From Acanthaster planci (taxonomy: Eukaryota > Echinodermata > Asteroidea > Valvatida > Acanthasteridae): a DNA stretch of 64,000 bases. The stretch lies in contig NW_019091452.1 in the NCBI RefSeq assembly GCF_001949145.1, positions 514,788 through 578,787 of the forward strand, in the 5' to 3' direction. The notes below the pieces were generated by a model. It ran no database searches, was not told where the DNA came from, and was given only the letters and a program-made list of their open reading frames with translations. Every line of letters starts with the position of its first letter. The first letter of the stretch is position 1. A program made the position numbers and the translations under genes. This document shows positions 21,905 through 34,812 of the stretch, piece by piece.

Positions 21905-24900
21905 GATGAGGACGGTTAAAGAGCTCGATATCAACTTGATTCTCTTATTCTTTTGATTTCTTCCAACCCTTTCATAGTATTAAGGGTATGGTTATGACAA
22001 GGTAATTTTGCTGGTCTCAAACTTTGCTGTAATGAAAGCTAACTGTATGCACGAGGTCACGTCTTTTGAGACGTAACACAGTCCTTCCCTATGTGCTCTT
22101 ATTTGTTGGCCTGTGTGAAACTTGATAACCTTTTATAGTTTGAGAAGGAAGAAAGATTTTCAACGTATTTTTCTATTCAACTTTGTACGAAAATTGACAA
22201 ATATGGGCATTATTCGTCGTTGAACAAATCGTATGTTCCGATGATATACCCAGTTTAACCAAAGAAGGCCTCGAATGAAAAGCATAAGGAACTTGGGTTA
22301 CATTTTGTGTAACGGGAGCAATAATATTTCACTATGTGAACTAGAAAGCACATGGAGGAGGAACTAAATTATGTGCAGATGTTGTCAGAAAAATGGGGTC
22401 AAGGATTGATTTGAAATCGATAGCCGCCTCTGATCGGGACTGAAAAACTCTTCACAAAATCTATTCACTTCAATGTGTAGAACGCCGGGGAGAGAGGATG
22501 AATGGAGTTAACCAAGAAAGCCACTTCACACTGTTTCGAAAACCCTAGCTTATAAGATACACCGTAGAACTTAAATATAAGCGCTCTAACTGTACATGAG
22601 TGGAAAGTTAAGGCGCCGATGCGTACGTGTACATGTACAATGTAATCACTCCCACCCCAGGCCTTTCGTTCTCTGCGCGTTCCTCAGTGTGCTTAGATTA
22701 AATACATGTACATTGTTTACCACTGAATGCTAACCCGCCGCAAATTTAATTGTGGGCAGTATAGATAGAATTTACCGCCTCAAGAGTGGTGTTACTGTTG
22801 ATGCGCGAAAGGTACCACCTACGATTGAAACCGCAGTGATAGAATCTCAGGTTGTTCATTTCAGTTCCAAGTAGGACAGATATGCCGCAACTTATGGTTA
22901 TCCACAGTAAAAACCAAGTACACTTAAGCGGATTGTTGGTTCTTTGCTTGTTGTTTTTTGCTTCATTATGATGTACACATCAGTGGGAGGCCCAAAATTC
23001 GATTAGCTTGCCCGCACTGTCTAACGGCACGTGATAGGGGTCACGCACGGTTGACAGTTGATTCTTTTTGATGCGACAAGCGCAGACTCCATTGACTGTG
23101 AGAGGCATTGCATAATAACAGACCGATCTACTTCGCCAGCTCACTGCACGCCTGGTCGATCAAGCGTGCTTCAGCGCAAGTCACGTGTACGTACGTGTAT
23201 CTGGTGTCGCATGTGTATGATGGTAAGCGCCCGTTTTCCTCGTATCGTGGATTTCGATATTTGTGGGCCTGGGAACTTAACGCGGTTCGTTTCTCTGACA
23301 ACGGATGAGCCCAAATCACACTCATTGAAGATAATTATGTATATTCTGAAAAAAGTACCCAAATGCCTTACACCTTAAATATACATGTACATGGTATGTT
23401 GTGTCAGGAATCAAAATTGTGTTAAGACCACTTTATGCACACAATAAAAATGTGTATGAAAAAATTATGATACAGTGTCATTTTGTAAGACAGTGTAAAA
23501 TAAACAATGTATCATGGCAGGTTTTTAAGGGATGTATTTTGTTCAATTTTCCATAAATGGCGGATGGCTTCTTCCATGCATTTCTATGACCCCTATAGGA
23601 TACTTTTGAGCTTAAAAGGAGCTGTAGGAACTAACCTAACAAGTATTTCCACATCAAAGTGTCAGTCTGCCATTTACACGTTTAATTAATGGCTTTATAA
23701 CAGGATCTGCAATGTGAAAACTGACTTTCAACGAGGCGATCGCTAAATGAAAGTCGTACATGACGAGAAGATATATCTGTATTTTGAGTGACCATATTAT
23801 CTTTATAAGCCAAATCGTGCGATCATTCAATTTTTGTCACTCGGTCCTTGTTTGAACCAAATCACCCTTAACCAACAACTGGTATTGATATACACACTGG
23901 TTTATAGACTTTCTCCGGTATGCCTCCCGTTTCAGTTTTGTCATCACTGCACGTTAAAACACCTGAGAGCTTGTTTTCTGCCAATTAGATTTGCATTGGG
24001 TAGATTGACTTCTATAATCATGTATATGCACTTGTGTCAAAACTCGTTGGAATGAGTAGGTGGAGGCTTGTTATAGATTGGAGGTCTAATCATTTGGGAA
24101 TTGATTTCCGCGAGGCATGCACAATGTTCAACAGGTGCATTTTTACTACGATCAAATTAAAGTCTGGAAACGCACAAAGAAAAACGTCCCATTTGTTACC
24201 CGACATGTACAAAGTCAACGACAGTTTTTTTATTTCAAAAATTGTCCTGGTTTTTGCTTTAACAATGTATGACAATTTCTTACTAAAACACTTCACATCA
24301 AATGGAATGATAACTTGATTTAAACAACTACAATATAAATTTTGAACGCAACAATAAGCATCCCAAGTTCTGAAATATCGTTGCTAATGTTAAAATGACA
24401 GGTACTTAACAGAACTGAACGACAGGCTGTGTTCACAGAACTCTGTGACGTAACTCTGTGAATACGGCTCTAGACCAACACAAGGGAAAATCAGACAAAA
24501 CCAAAACCGCTGTTCAAATGACAAAGAAACTCAAACTCGGCATATTATGCGCGTGTACTGTCTTCTTCAACTTGCTTTCTAGATTTTTTTTCCAGTATGA
24601 AAGCTGCACATGCATATATCATCCTTGCATTGAAACCGTAGTGAAGGGCAAACATTATTCGCCGTTACTGGCGGTGAACAAATCTTATGATCAAAAACGT
24701 GTATCAGTAAACTGTATCTAAAGTCATGGCTGTCTTTGCCATGCCGCTCCCTGTGAACTACACTCGGAGTGGGTAGTTTAATGTACTTCACTTTCTGAAC
24801 AGCATACTTCGTGGTCCAATCCTTGACGAGGTTTCCTCAAAACATCTGAAAACCAAATTCCACTTTTCTAGGACTTACAATATGGCAGCTTCCATGACAT

Positions 24901-26655
24901 TCAACACCACTACGCGGAAAAAAGTTAGGCATTACAAACAGGAAGACTGTCGTGTAGCCACAAAAGTATGTGTATACATTGACAAAGAAATATCCTGTAA
25001 ATCTATTAAAATTAAAACTCATAAAAAAGAACCCTTGCACGACCTCGATTTCCGAGACCATGTCGTGACCTGTTTCCGCCGGCAACAGGATTCTACAGGA
25101 CACCTTTTGTCCCCAATTTTCCATGCCTTTCCAGATGTTTTTCCAAGGGCTTCTTTACAGGATTTTCCGTGACTTTGGGAACCCTGCTTGACCACGTTGA
25201 TATCCAAAGCAAATTTTGCTGCCCCATCGTCACCACTGTGCCAGCTCAACAGACTTACCGTGCAGAGGACAGATACCTTCTCAATAATACACCTACATGT
25301 GTATTAGGACCTTACGTATCTATCACGGTTGTGCGATTTGTGAAACTGACACATGGGAACGTATCTCTTCCAGACAATATCGCACCCTGATGATGAATTC
25401 TCCCCACTGAATCTTTCGCTTCCCCAGATAACACACCTCTGCATGAACTCAAATCTTTTTGACGTCAGTCATGACTACCGCGGCAACCACCTGACGAAGC
25501 AGCACTGAACCACGCTGGCCAATCTGCAACAAGACGATTGTCGATGCACGGTGTGTGCAATGACGCATCGACAACCGGAAAACAGCACGTCAGAATGCAC
25601 ATGCGCCCAAGCTACGAGGGCCACTTCTTCAAGATAAAAAAGCCCAAGTCATTCCAGGATTGTAGAGTTCTTTGTTCCAAATCTATATGAAAAGTGCTAA
25701 TCTGATTTTCAAAAAGCAGTTAGAACTCAACATGTCTGAAGTTGAAGTCAGCTTGGTGTATAACAAGTCTTTGGAAAGGAGCGTTGCTTTGAACAGTAAA
25801 ATGTACATTTTCTATTCATGATTTCAAACATACCTCCGAAAACAAACAAAACATGAAAAACGTTCAGGATCACCATTCTACATGCAATCCAAGATATTCA
25901 CCTTTTTATTCTAAAAGCCGCAACTGTCAGGTAAAAGTAACGAAGGCTCGCAAGTTGAGGGCCTTCGGACTCCTAGGTCATCTTGCTGCAAGAGAGAAAG
26001 CAAACGCCAATGTGCCCAAGTGCAATGCCACATCGACATGTACAGTGTCAGTACAGAATATAAGACATATTGGGCGGAGCCGGGCATGCAGACAGGATTG
26101 CGACATGACGTGTGTAAACGCCATTTTGCTTTCAAAATGGTTAACAATTGGATGCTGGATTGCACCAGACAGATTGATAAAACGCAACGAGGTAAAGTCG
26201 GACCAATGGATTGTGCTTTGCATGCAACGTAACTTCATGTAGATGTCCAACAGGAAATTTCACCGGAGACTTTGAGACAATAATGGCTTCTAATCTGAAG
26301 GTGACCCAACTCTCTCTCTAGTCTATACTACCCTCTGCTTGAAATGTTATGTTGATGTTAATGGCATGCTAAGAACCCTCCTGGAACTTTAAATTGTACT
26401 CCAGTGTACAGGGAAATGGTACATGTATATGTTGTATTACAACATTCCTTTGAGTGCCAGGCCCTGCGTTAATCAGAACCCCGACGGTGCAGCAACGTAG
26501 AACAGGTGCAAGAGTCTGTAATACCTTGTCGTATCGAGAAATTAGCGGCAACCGAACATAATGCCCATCTTGAGACAAAGGAAAGTACATGTAGTCTGAA
26601 TGGGCCAGTACCGCTCTTGGATCCTGTGGTGGCTATCAAACACACACTCTGGGAC

Positions 26656-26795
26656 CGTATGGAGTACCAAAGTGTGACGTCACTGTGAACCAGAAAGTGC
26701 AGTGCAAACGAATGGAGTACGCGCGCGTGTTGGTTCACACGCTGATGCCTTTTCACTAATTGTGCGCGTGACGTATTCGCTTCGGTACTCTATGG
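26656..26795. mobile_element. Short TIR element, copy 2
   Basis: CGTATGGAGTACCAAAGTG at the left mirrors the right end GCTTCGGTACTCTATGG, with GTGACGTCAC and GTGACGTATTCGC next inside. It shares GTGCAGTGCAAACGAATGGA with the copy at 16572-16668 and is longer by an internal segment. Confidence 0.65.
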
Positions 26796-27621
26796 CCTTG
26801 GGGGTTTGTGGATCTGTTGGATCTTGTTGCACTGGGCAGGTAAGCCACTTTAACAAATTGTGCTAACTCGTGGACTTGCCAGGGTTTTCAGACAAAATAT
26901 CCTGGAGGGTTACCATGACGAGAACAAATCAAAGTGGTTCTTTCCTTAATCTGACATCCTCCAAACCATTTTATGTGTTTCTGAAGATATGTAAAGCTTG
27001 GGGTTAACAGTGACAACGCAGAAGATTTACTCATACAAAACATTTTAAAAAGTAGACAAAGGAATACATGAAAAAGGTATTTTTACATATTTACAGATAT
27101 GGTTCTTAGTGTACAGAAGAGCATGTCATAGCCACAAGTGCTGGCATAAAAAAGGATTTTCAAAGTGACTGAATACTGGGTCAAAGAATATTGATACACG
27201 TTAAGATACGATGACAAATGTGACCACTTGTTATTGTGGACAAGTAGAAAGCACCGATTAATATGTTGTTTGATTTCTGTTGCTGACGTGATATGGTCTG
27301 AGCAATTCGGTCAAATCAAACAGCATTTTTGCAACGCACCCTTGGAATAGTGGCAATTGTGATGATACAATCTTTTATAATTAAAACTGGGATGAGACAA
27401 CCCAGATAAAGTAATTGTGCCCCAGCAGAACAGTACTGTACTTCAAAATCTTGCATATTGTTTGATTTTTTAGGATATAGGACTTCTGTTTCATAAATGC
27501 AGACGTACCATGCGCAGATTTGAAGTGTGAGAAAACATGTATTGTGACATCATTTTCAAGGCTGAATTCAATCTGGGTACCGATGAACATTCTGGGCAGG
27601 TCAAATTGCAGTTAATTTCTT

Positions 27622-30600
27622 TTATTTCTTGGCATAGGAGATTTTCATGGCTGCCGTAGGGGTGATCTTGAAGCCCTGCAGGGCATCCTTGGCGATTCCG
27701 GATTGCGTCTCATTCTCAAACTCCACAAAGGCGATGTCGTGACGGCCGGGTACCAGTCGCACCTCTTTGAATCCCTGAAACCTTTGAATGACAAAATGTG
27801 ACCCTTTGGATGACTCGAAAAAAAGGCTAAAATGAAGGCTTTTTATAAAGGGCAAGATTTTTAACACTGTTGCTTATTTACTTTGAACTTATGGCGTTAA
27901 ATACTCCATTTAGCAATTCAATACCAGGAAACATGTAAACGAGCAACAACTTTTCCATGAGTTACAAAGACAACTTGTAAACACATTCTAGCAATTTCCA
28001 TTTGCTAAAGCAGGTAGCAAGTAAACACATATACCCTCCCGCTTAAGCAATTTCAACTCGTGTTGCACAAAGGGGTCGCTCTGACCCATTCCCTAGACAG
28101 CTAGGAAGTGGAGCTCAGCATAAATTCTTTGTGGTACACAAACGATAACATTACAGCACCATCATATCTAACGCATCTTGTATTTCTCTGGAGAACTTCT
28201 TCAGTCAGCCGTTGTGGTGACCCACTTTTGTTATGAAAAGTGGCACTAGAACTTGTATCTTGTTTAATAAAGAAGTCGCAGCGTCTGGTCCAAAATACAT
28301 ACCATGTTTCTATTTAACTGGTGGATCTGCAACATACAGGTATCAGTGATTCAAATCCATTTTAGATTCTTTCAAGTGTTTAATAACTAAAGGCACTTAT
28401 TTCCGCACAAGTCCTCACACTCACAGATCGTCCAGTTTCAAGCCATGTCAGAAGGTATTCGAAAGAACTCAATTCAACGGCCACTTTTAAGACTCGTCAT
28501 CTGTGGCCAAAGCTGTGACTGACTTGAAATTCCTCTTGTGATGGACTCAATCAGACCAGAAGAAATCGCAGAGTATAAAAAAGAACTTACTGTGTGAAGA
28601 GCATCTTCAGCATCTGCTCATTGGTTTCTTCTGGTAGATTCGTCAGGAAAAGGATGGCGTTTGGCTGATCTGGTAGAGGCATAGCTACGAGAACAGACAT
28701 TACGCATCCGTCAGTGAATAATATGGGTGTTTCACAATAGTGTGTCTCCGAGAGTTTAGTGTGTCTCCAAGAGGTTGCAACGCCTTAACCAATCACAGTG
28801 CGTAAAATCTGTCGATCTAGTACGTGTTTGTAAAGGGTCGACAGGTTTTGTGCATTGTGATTGATCAACCCATTGCAAACTCTTAAAGGTGCACTCATTG
28901 TGAATTGCCCGTGTTTATGCTGCTTTGACTATATCTTGAGTGGCTAATTGGTTGCCAAATCAGCACATCAAGTGGTAAACTAAAGAGTTTAGATCCATAT
29001 GTATACATGTCAAGTGGTTGATATCCACTGGGATTCCATACACTCTGGGCAGGAACTTCACGGAGGCATCAGAGGCAATTGCTTGATGCCCTTGGTCTTT
29101 ATCTCAATGTCCCTTGAAATGTCCCCATAGACAAGTTGATTTTCTAATACAAGTGCCATCTACAAATGAGAAATTGCCTTGCCCCTTCCAGAACGGAGTT
29201 CCTGCCAAGCATACTTCTGTCAAGCAGCACTTGGTCCTCATCTTTTCCTCCGAATTTTGCACAAACCATAAAACAATATCTCTAAGTTTTGTCTTGATTC
29301 TTTCTCTCACAAGTAAAGGCACATGCTCTACAGGTCTGCTTAACCCTCCTATGCTGAAGTCACTCTTTGGGTCATTTGGTGAACACCTCAAAGAAGCACA
29401 GCTGTGTTGTGTTGTGCACTGCACAAACAGTCCTTTACAGGAATATCAGATTGCACTTTTGTGCTGCCCAACAACTGTGCTTCACTGTTTCATATGCATA
29501 ACTGTTCAGTAAACCAAATGCAGTGAAGAGGACTGCACAAAAGACCCTGGGTCATTTTGTGCTGGCAATGTACTGTGTACACACTGAACCTGTGCACGTT
29601 TGAGTTCCATATAGAAACTACATGCTCACCAGTGACTGTGGGCATTTGTGCACATTTGTGCAGTAAAACCAAAGGAGGGTTAAAAAGCTGTACAGGTATT
29701 TGATCTCAAAAGGTCGCTTTTGTGCATTTCTTTTGACTGATGTACCACTGGTAATTAAGAAACAAAATTTTCAAAAGCAGAACACAGGTATATTGTACAG
29801 TTTTCAATCTGTTAACCCCAACCTTCCTCAATCCTCCAAAATCCTTTGGGTAGTTTTGGAGGATTTTGGAGGATGCCATGAGTGAAGGTCAGGGGTAAGA
29901 CTTTGATTTGTTCTTGCTCAGTCATGCATGAATTCAGCCTGATATTTCTTTTGAATCAACCGCACAGCTAAGAATGCTGTTCTCACTGCCTGAACATAAT
30001 GAGAATTGCCCGCGGATTTTGAGGGATTGAGGCGGTAGGTACACCTCCAAACAACATTTTCAGGAAATTTTGGAGGTTTTCAGAGGATTGACTCTGAATG
30101 CAATTTTATCATGTCGAAATTCAAAGGATTTTGAAGGATTGAGGGTAGTTCCTAGTAAAAAGGCCGGGAGGGTAGGGTTAATGACAGGAATGACAGGGAA
30201 TTGAAGAAAGTCCACAAGGCACACTGCATGCCACAAAGTATGCTGTGGGGTAATTTTCATTCGAATGTGTTAATCACAAAGCATATTTGTGCACATTGAA
30301 GTGAAAACTACCCTTGCTGCAGCATGGCAAAGCCTTCCCAGTACAGTTACAACTTTGCTTACCTGGTGGCTGCTGCATCTGCATGGGCGGGGGCTGCCCC
30401 ATCATGGTCGGGGGCATCTGGCCCATCATGGGCGGAGGGGCCTGGTTTGCATTGGCCGCCTGCTTCTTGCTCTTTTTGGATTGAGCTGTGGACACGTCAA
30501 ACAAAATGCTGAGAAAATGATACCATGGAAACTATTGGGGATGATGCGATGACAAGTACAAGCTGAACATTTGAATGAAACACAAGTCAGGGGGCTGGGT

Positions 30601-33600
30601 GTTGGGATCCTAGCAAGCTTTCTCAAAGCCTGATGACAGGAAAACATGTTCACATCCGTGCAGCTGACAGCTTTCAACAAAAGGGAACAGGAATGAAGTG
30701 AAGAGGCAAAATAGCAGCTTCTGCTGGGAGAAAAACTAAGAACCTATGACGGTGACAACATACATGTACACATAATGGCAAACTGCATAATATAAAAACT
30801 ACAACAATGAAAGATAGTCAAATCTCTGGGCCACAAAAATCCTTGCTTTAGCATACAAGCATTCAAAAAGCCTTCCCAACTATACAACATGAAATTTAAA
30901 AGAAACGAAACTTTTTGGGCACTGCAAAAAACTCTAGATTGATTCAAAAGTTCCATGTGAAATATGAGATCTACAGTCCCAAGGCGATTTCAAATACCAG
31001 GCTCCGTCTATGACTCCCACTTCATCCGGGACTCTAAAATGCTTTACATACATGTATGACCCACATGAAAACTCAACCTTTTGACTCCTGTTAGAAGGTT
31101 GTGATTGTGTTGCAACTGCTGATTCTTAAATAACTCCACTCATGAAATTGAAACCTTAGGAATAGTTAAGTTAAAGGGTGAAAATCAAGCCGCATGTTGA
31201 ATTTTGTTTAGTTTGTAATGGTTTTGATTGACTGGTTTGTTTGCTGATTGTAAGCCAACAGTCACATCAAGAACTGCTGGAAACAAGCCTCCACACAGCA
31301 AATTTTGATCTTGCACTTCTTACAAACCCAGTGGCCACAGGATCAAGCCAGCAAGCCTGCTCAAGTGCTTTCTGGGTCCCCTTACCCCCAAGCTCAACTG
31401 TCCCTTGACCAATCTCACCTTGACCTTCCCAAATCCTCTCAATGAGCCCTTATTGCGTAAGGTGGAGGACTTTGAAGGATTAAGCCGGCATGGCCAAAAT
31501 ACTTGTACTGTGTTCACGTATGTGATCAATTTCCAAAGATAACTACTAACCGTAATTATTTTACACGTATCAGCTGCTTCCATTTGGCTTAATATCGACT
31601 CAATGCTATCTTTAGCCATTATTTAAAACTCTTCAAAAACCATCCAGGGAGCAACTCACCAGGGGTAGGGTCGGGCTTCCTCTTTTCTGGCCTCTTTTCT
31701 CGGGGGACATAGGTGCCTTGCAGCTTTGCCACCGCATCCGACTGGGACTTGGCGTACTGTATTCTCTGCAAGACAGAATGGAAGAGTACTGTTAAATCTC
31801 AAGGCAACGATGGCAACTTCAGTCGAAGCAGTCATGCATTATCTTGACAGCATCGTGCAAATGGGAAAGAAGTGTTTGGGTGTTATGTGACTCTTCAACG
31901 AATTCCATGCCCTGATGCACACACAGCTCAAATTTCAGAACACGAGGGAGTGTGGTGCCACTGTGATAAATGGCACCTCCTTGGATTTAGCGTGGACATC
32001 TGTGTACAGGCACAGAACAAGCAAAATGCAGGAATTCAGTTGTGGGAATGGGTAACAGTTTCAATGCACAGCTTGTATCCACACTCTTCATCCAAATTCA
32101 CTAACATTTTACTGGATCAAATACATCAACAGATGTTATGTATTGCCGGCATCTCCATCGTGTCTCTGAGGATGTTTTTGTTTTTTTAACCCTAACCCTG
32201 CTGAATCCAACAGGCTCCAACCATTTCACACTGTCGATGGAGCCTCTTGGATTCAGTAGTAAAGGCTTATACATTTTCATGTTGGATCCAGTTGGATTCA
32301 GCAGGCAACTAAATGTGTACACAGTTGAATCTGGTAGGATTCAGCAGGCAACTGAATGGGAACATGCATGCAGGTGGACCATGTTGTGCCTTGTTTTAAT
32401 TACAGGTACACAATGCTGGGGATTATCGACAAACAAAAACAAGAAAAGAAAAGGGATAAAGAAAAGATAAAGACAAAAATAAAAAGACAAAAAAGAAAAG
32501 ATAAAGTTAGAAAAAAAAAATTAGTACAGAAATAGTAACAGACACTTTTGAGACAGTTGATGTCTGTTAGACTCAGTAAACAATAAAGTCCTGCCAAGTA
32601 CAACTCTGTTAGATTCAGCAGATAACTAATCACATGAGCAGTTACATCCTGTTGGATTCAGCAGGCATCTGCACTGTGTGACACTGTTCGACTCTGTTGG
32701 ATCCTGTTGGATTGAGCGGGTAAGTATTTTGTTTTGTTTAATTCCCCAGCAACTTCCACAGTTGGACTCCGTTGGGTTGAGCAGTAAACTAAAATGAGTC
32801 ACCGTTGGACTTGGTTGGATTTAGCAGCAAAGGCCTGGGGAACCTGGGGAGTTATTAATTTCGTTACAAGTTACAACAAATGCACCAAAGGTTTATTTGA
32901 GCCTATCCTAGTGATGCCTTTGCCCTCTGAGGGCTCGTTAACACGTAACCTGTATTTCCATCACTCCCTGTGCAACTGTCACTGATGAAAAGTTCACCAC
33001 TGATGTGATGGTCTCTGTTCATGGACCTCATACACATACATGTAGCATTAACATGCTTAATGACATCTGCTGAACTGTTGACATGAAATATAGCTCCTGG
33101 ACCATCCACAGTTGGTCACCTCAGGCATTCTGGACTGAGTCTAATAAATCCCCTCAAAATGGGAGGATGGATTTTGATGGACTTGGGGTAGTCGGGGTTA
33201 ACAAGCCCACATGTGAAGTAGTGTCCATGATATATTATATTTGTGCACATGAAAACCAACTGAAAAAAAATTTGACAGATCGACACATCCCATGTAGCAA
33301 CAAGAAAGTGAGTTGTTACATGTTGATTTTGGTTCTGAAAGAAAGGGCAAGGCTTTGAGATGCATGTGATTGTTGCATAACAGCATCTCGTGATCAGCTT
33401 TTCCCCTGCAATACAGTAGATTTGAGCCAGCCCTCTTAAGACAGTTTAGCAGAATGTCAATAGCTCTCTTAAGCCTTTTTACACATGCGATTAGCCGCGG
33501 GATTAGCAAATGGTTCACTCATCTAAAAAGTGGATGAGGGTTTATACAAGAATGTAAAATTTCACACTCACCATTGGTTTCTCATAAAATGGAAAGCCCT

Positions 33601-34233
33601 GCATCGATCTGAGGGCGTTGGTGGCGCTGTTGATGTCCTTGAAGACAACAAATGCCTGCCCCCTCATCTTGAGGGTTTTCAAGGCGACAATGTCAAGGAT
33701 CTGACCAAACTGGGAGAAGATGGCATAGAGAGACTTCTTCAACTCTGGAGAAGGAAAGCAGGCAAGTTGGACAAGTATGCATGAAAATATCTTCTGAACA
33801 TGCCAAAGACCGAGGTTTGATTAAGTAAGGCTAATCCATTAACATCCATCTCTTGGACACGACACTATCAACATACATGTATACATGTACCTCCAAATTT
33901 AAGAAGATTTAATGGCAAACAAGAATGACCTTTCTCCTACATGTAAGCATACAATGATACATCTCTTTTTTGAATAAATTGCAAGAACACTTGTAAACCC
34001 ACAACAACTGAACCCCCTTAAACCTATCTAGATTTTCAGGTTTTAATGGACTGACGTATCTAACATTATGGCTGTATCAATTCCAAACGAAGGTCAGATG
34101 ACAACAATGTACACGTACTTAACATACATACATTTCTACATAATAACAATAGAACTTTAGTTTACTTACCATCTTTTTTAATCTTTTCATTTAGATTGTT
34201 GATGTAAATCGTCTGATTTGGTGGTACGTTCAT
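27622..34233 (-). CDS. SNRPA: U1A/U2B''-type spliceosomal RNA-binding protein (SNF-like)
   Basis: Six coding exons on the minus strand, 34233-34170, 33744-33572, 31765-31660, 30485-30363, 28684-28591 and 27781-27622, give 239 residues with every junction in phase. RRM1 spans residues about 5-85, with RNP2 IYINNL and RNP1 RGQAFVVF, plus the RNA-loop segment [21 protein letters not shown] basic linker ([12 protein letters not shown]) and a Met/Pro/Gln stretch ([19 protein letters not shown]) follow. RRM2 has RNP2 LFLTNL and RNP1 HDIAFVEF and ends AMKISYAKK. The protein binds U1 and/or U2 snRNA stem-loops in the spliceosome. RRM1 mixes U2B''-like [13 protein letters not shown] with U1A-like [18 protein letters not shown], which fits a single ancestral gene like Drosophila snf. 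The start ATG has a 17-nt 5'UTR piece before an acceptor at 34251. Confidence 0.95.
28720..28915. mobile_element. Palindromic MITE, diverged copy
   Basis: A copy of the 11835-12010 family, with ends AATATGGGTGTTTCACAAT and ATTGTGAATTGCCCGTGTT. It has internal CCAATCACAGTGCG and ATTGCAAACTCTTAAAGGTGC and is more diverged than the other copies. It lies in an SNRPA intron, about 35 bp from the acceptor of the fifth coding exon. Confidence 0.75.
29340..29683. mobile_element. TTAA-flanked piggyBac-like non-autonomous element
   Basis: The element starts TTAACCCTCCT and ends AGGAGGGTTAA, so both tips are inverted and include the TTAA that piggyBac-superfamily transposons duplicate on insertion. Inside are repeated TTGTGCA and TGCACAA words. 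There is no transposase open frame. It lies in an SNRPA intron. Confidence 0.65.
29812..30181. mobile_element. TTAA-flanked non-autonomous element with GGAGGATTTTGGAGG words
   Basis: Tips are TTAACCCCAACCTTCC and GGGAGGGTAGGGTTAA. The subterminal arms CCTCAATCCTCCAAAATCCTTTG and CAAAGGATTTTGAAGGATTGAGG are inverted. Several further ggaggattttgga copies lie inside. A related fragment (ggaggactttgaaggatt) occurs at about 31460-31485 in the same gene. Confidence 0.65.
32186..33201. mobile_element. Putative ~1 kb TTAA element with amplified TTGGATTCAGCAGG motif
   Basis: The left tip is TTAACCCTAACCCTGCTGAATC and the right candidate tip is GGGTAGTCGGGGTTAA. Between about 32200 and 32830 the motif gttggattcagcagg recurs at least eight times with variants, mostly in one orientation. 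An A/G-rich stretch fills 32430-32520. The right boundary is uncertain. The 70-bp element at 54123-54192 shares the left-end phrase. Confidence 0.5.
33902..34169. other. Intron of SNRPA-type gene, nothing further seen
   Basis: Ordinary AT-rich intron DNA next to the first coding exon. TACATGTA-type words occur (cfr. 33880-33890). No exon or element was recognised. Confidence 0.5.
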
Positions 34234-34633
34234 GGTGAATCCTTTTTATACTGCAAAACAGTGAAAAAAGTCACGAAGTAAAAATGCTCCCAGTAAAAGG
34301 TGACCCTGTTCAATATCGCACAACACTGTACATGTACGGTACTGCCCAAAAGATTCTCCAAAAAATCGTTGAACTCGCGATTAACAAATGAGGGCCCTCG
34401 TACTCATTAAGAAATTCCCTCGCTGTTGCTCTTGAGTGTTGGAGAAACTTTTGGGCTGTACTGTATACATGGGTACTAGATGCAAAAAATGCAAATACAT
34501 TGAAAGTGCACAAGAGAAATTTTCCATTCCAATCAGAAATGCTCCAGTTGTCGAGGTGGAAGTTGAAGTCATCTTGTCATTAAGCAATTCCAACTGTATG
34601 CTGATCGAAACGTCGTAACACGCCGGCTAAGAG

Positions 34634-34812
34634 AACCATTCACAGTCGAGTCGGGGGAGTGTGCAAACACATGCTGAACGACTGTTTCCTGAATGGGGCA
34701 ACATTCAGCGCATGTAGCTGTGACTTGATCACGGATTACACTGGACGTTGCACCCTTCAGGAAACAGTCGTCGGCATGCGCATGCAGACACCACATGCTT
34801 ATTGTGAATGGC
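34634..34812. mobile_element. Foldback element upstream of SNRPA coding exons
   Basis: ACGACTGTTTCCTGAA at 34678-34693 pairs perfectly with TTCAGGAAACAGTCGT at 34756-34771. Outer arms ACCATTCACA (34635) and TGTGAATGG (34803) also pair. It has no coding capacity and sits in the 5' intron of the SNRPA-type gene. Confidence 0.65.

Larger units (their letters stand above)
19923..27621. other. Tail-to-tail intergenic region, no gene seen
   Basis: This 7.7 kb lies between TMED and the SNRPA-type gene. AATAAA at 21183 is the first canonical polyadenylation hexamer I see after TMED, 1.26 kb downstream. Mobile elements occur at 21689-21904 and 26656-26795. The phrases at 22205-22235 and 24650-24690 (cattattcg, gaacaaatc) resemble each other and may be repeat remnants. 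Open frames up to 129 codons lack any domain, signal peptide or splice support. Confidence 0.5.

Noticed and set aside
24882-25172. 96-codon + strand open frame starting MAASMTF
   Set aside because: No domain, signal peptide or splice partner. The minus strand is also open here, and the composition is not convincing.
29104-29424. 106-codon minus-strand frame with several Cys next to a TTAA element
   Set aside because: Considered as a piggyBac transposase zinc-finger remnant, but the cysteine spacing does not fit, and the frame runs into the element rather than lying inside it.
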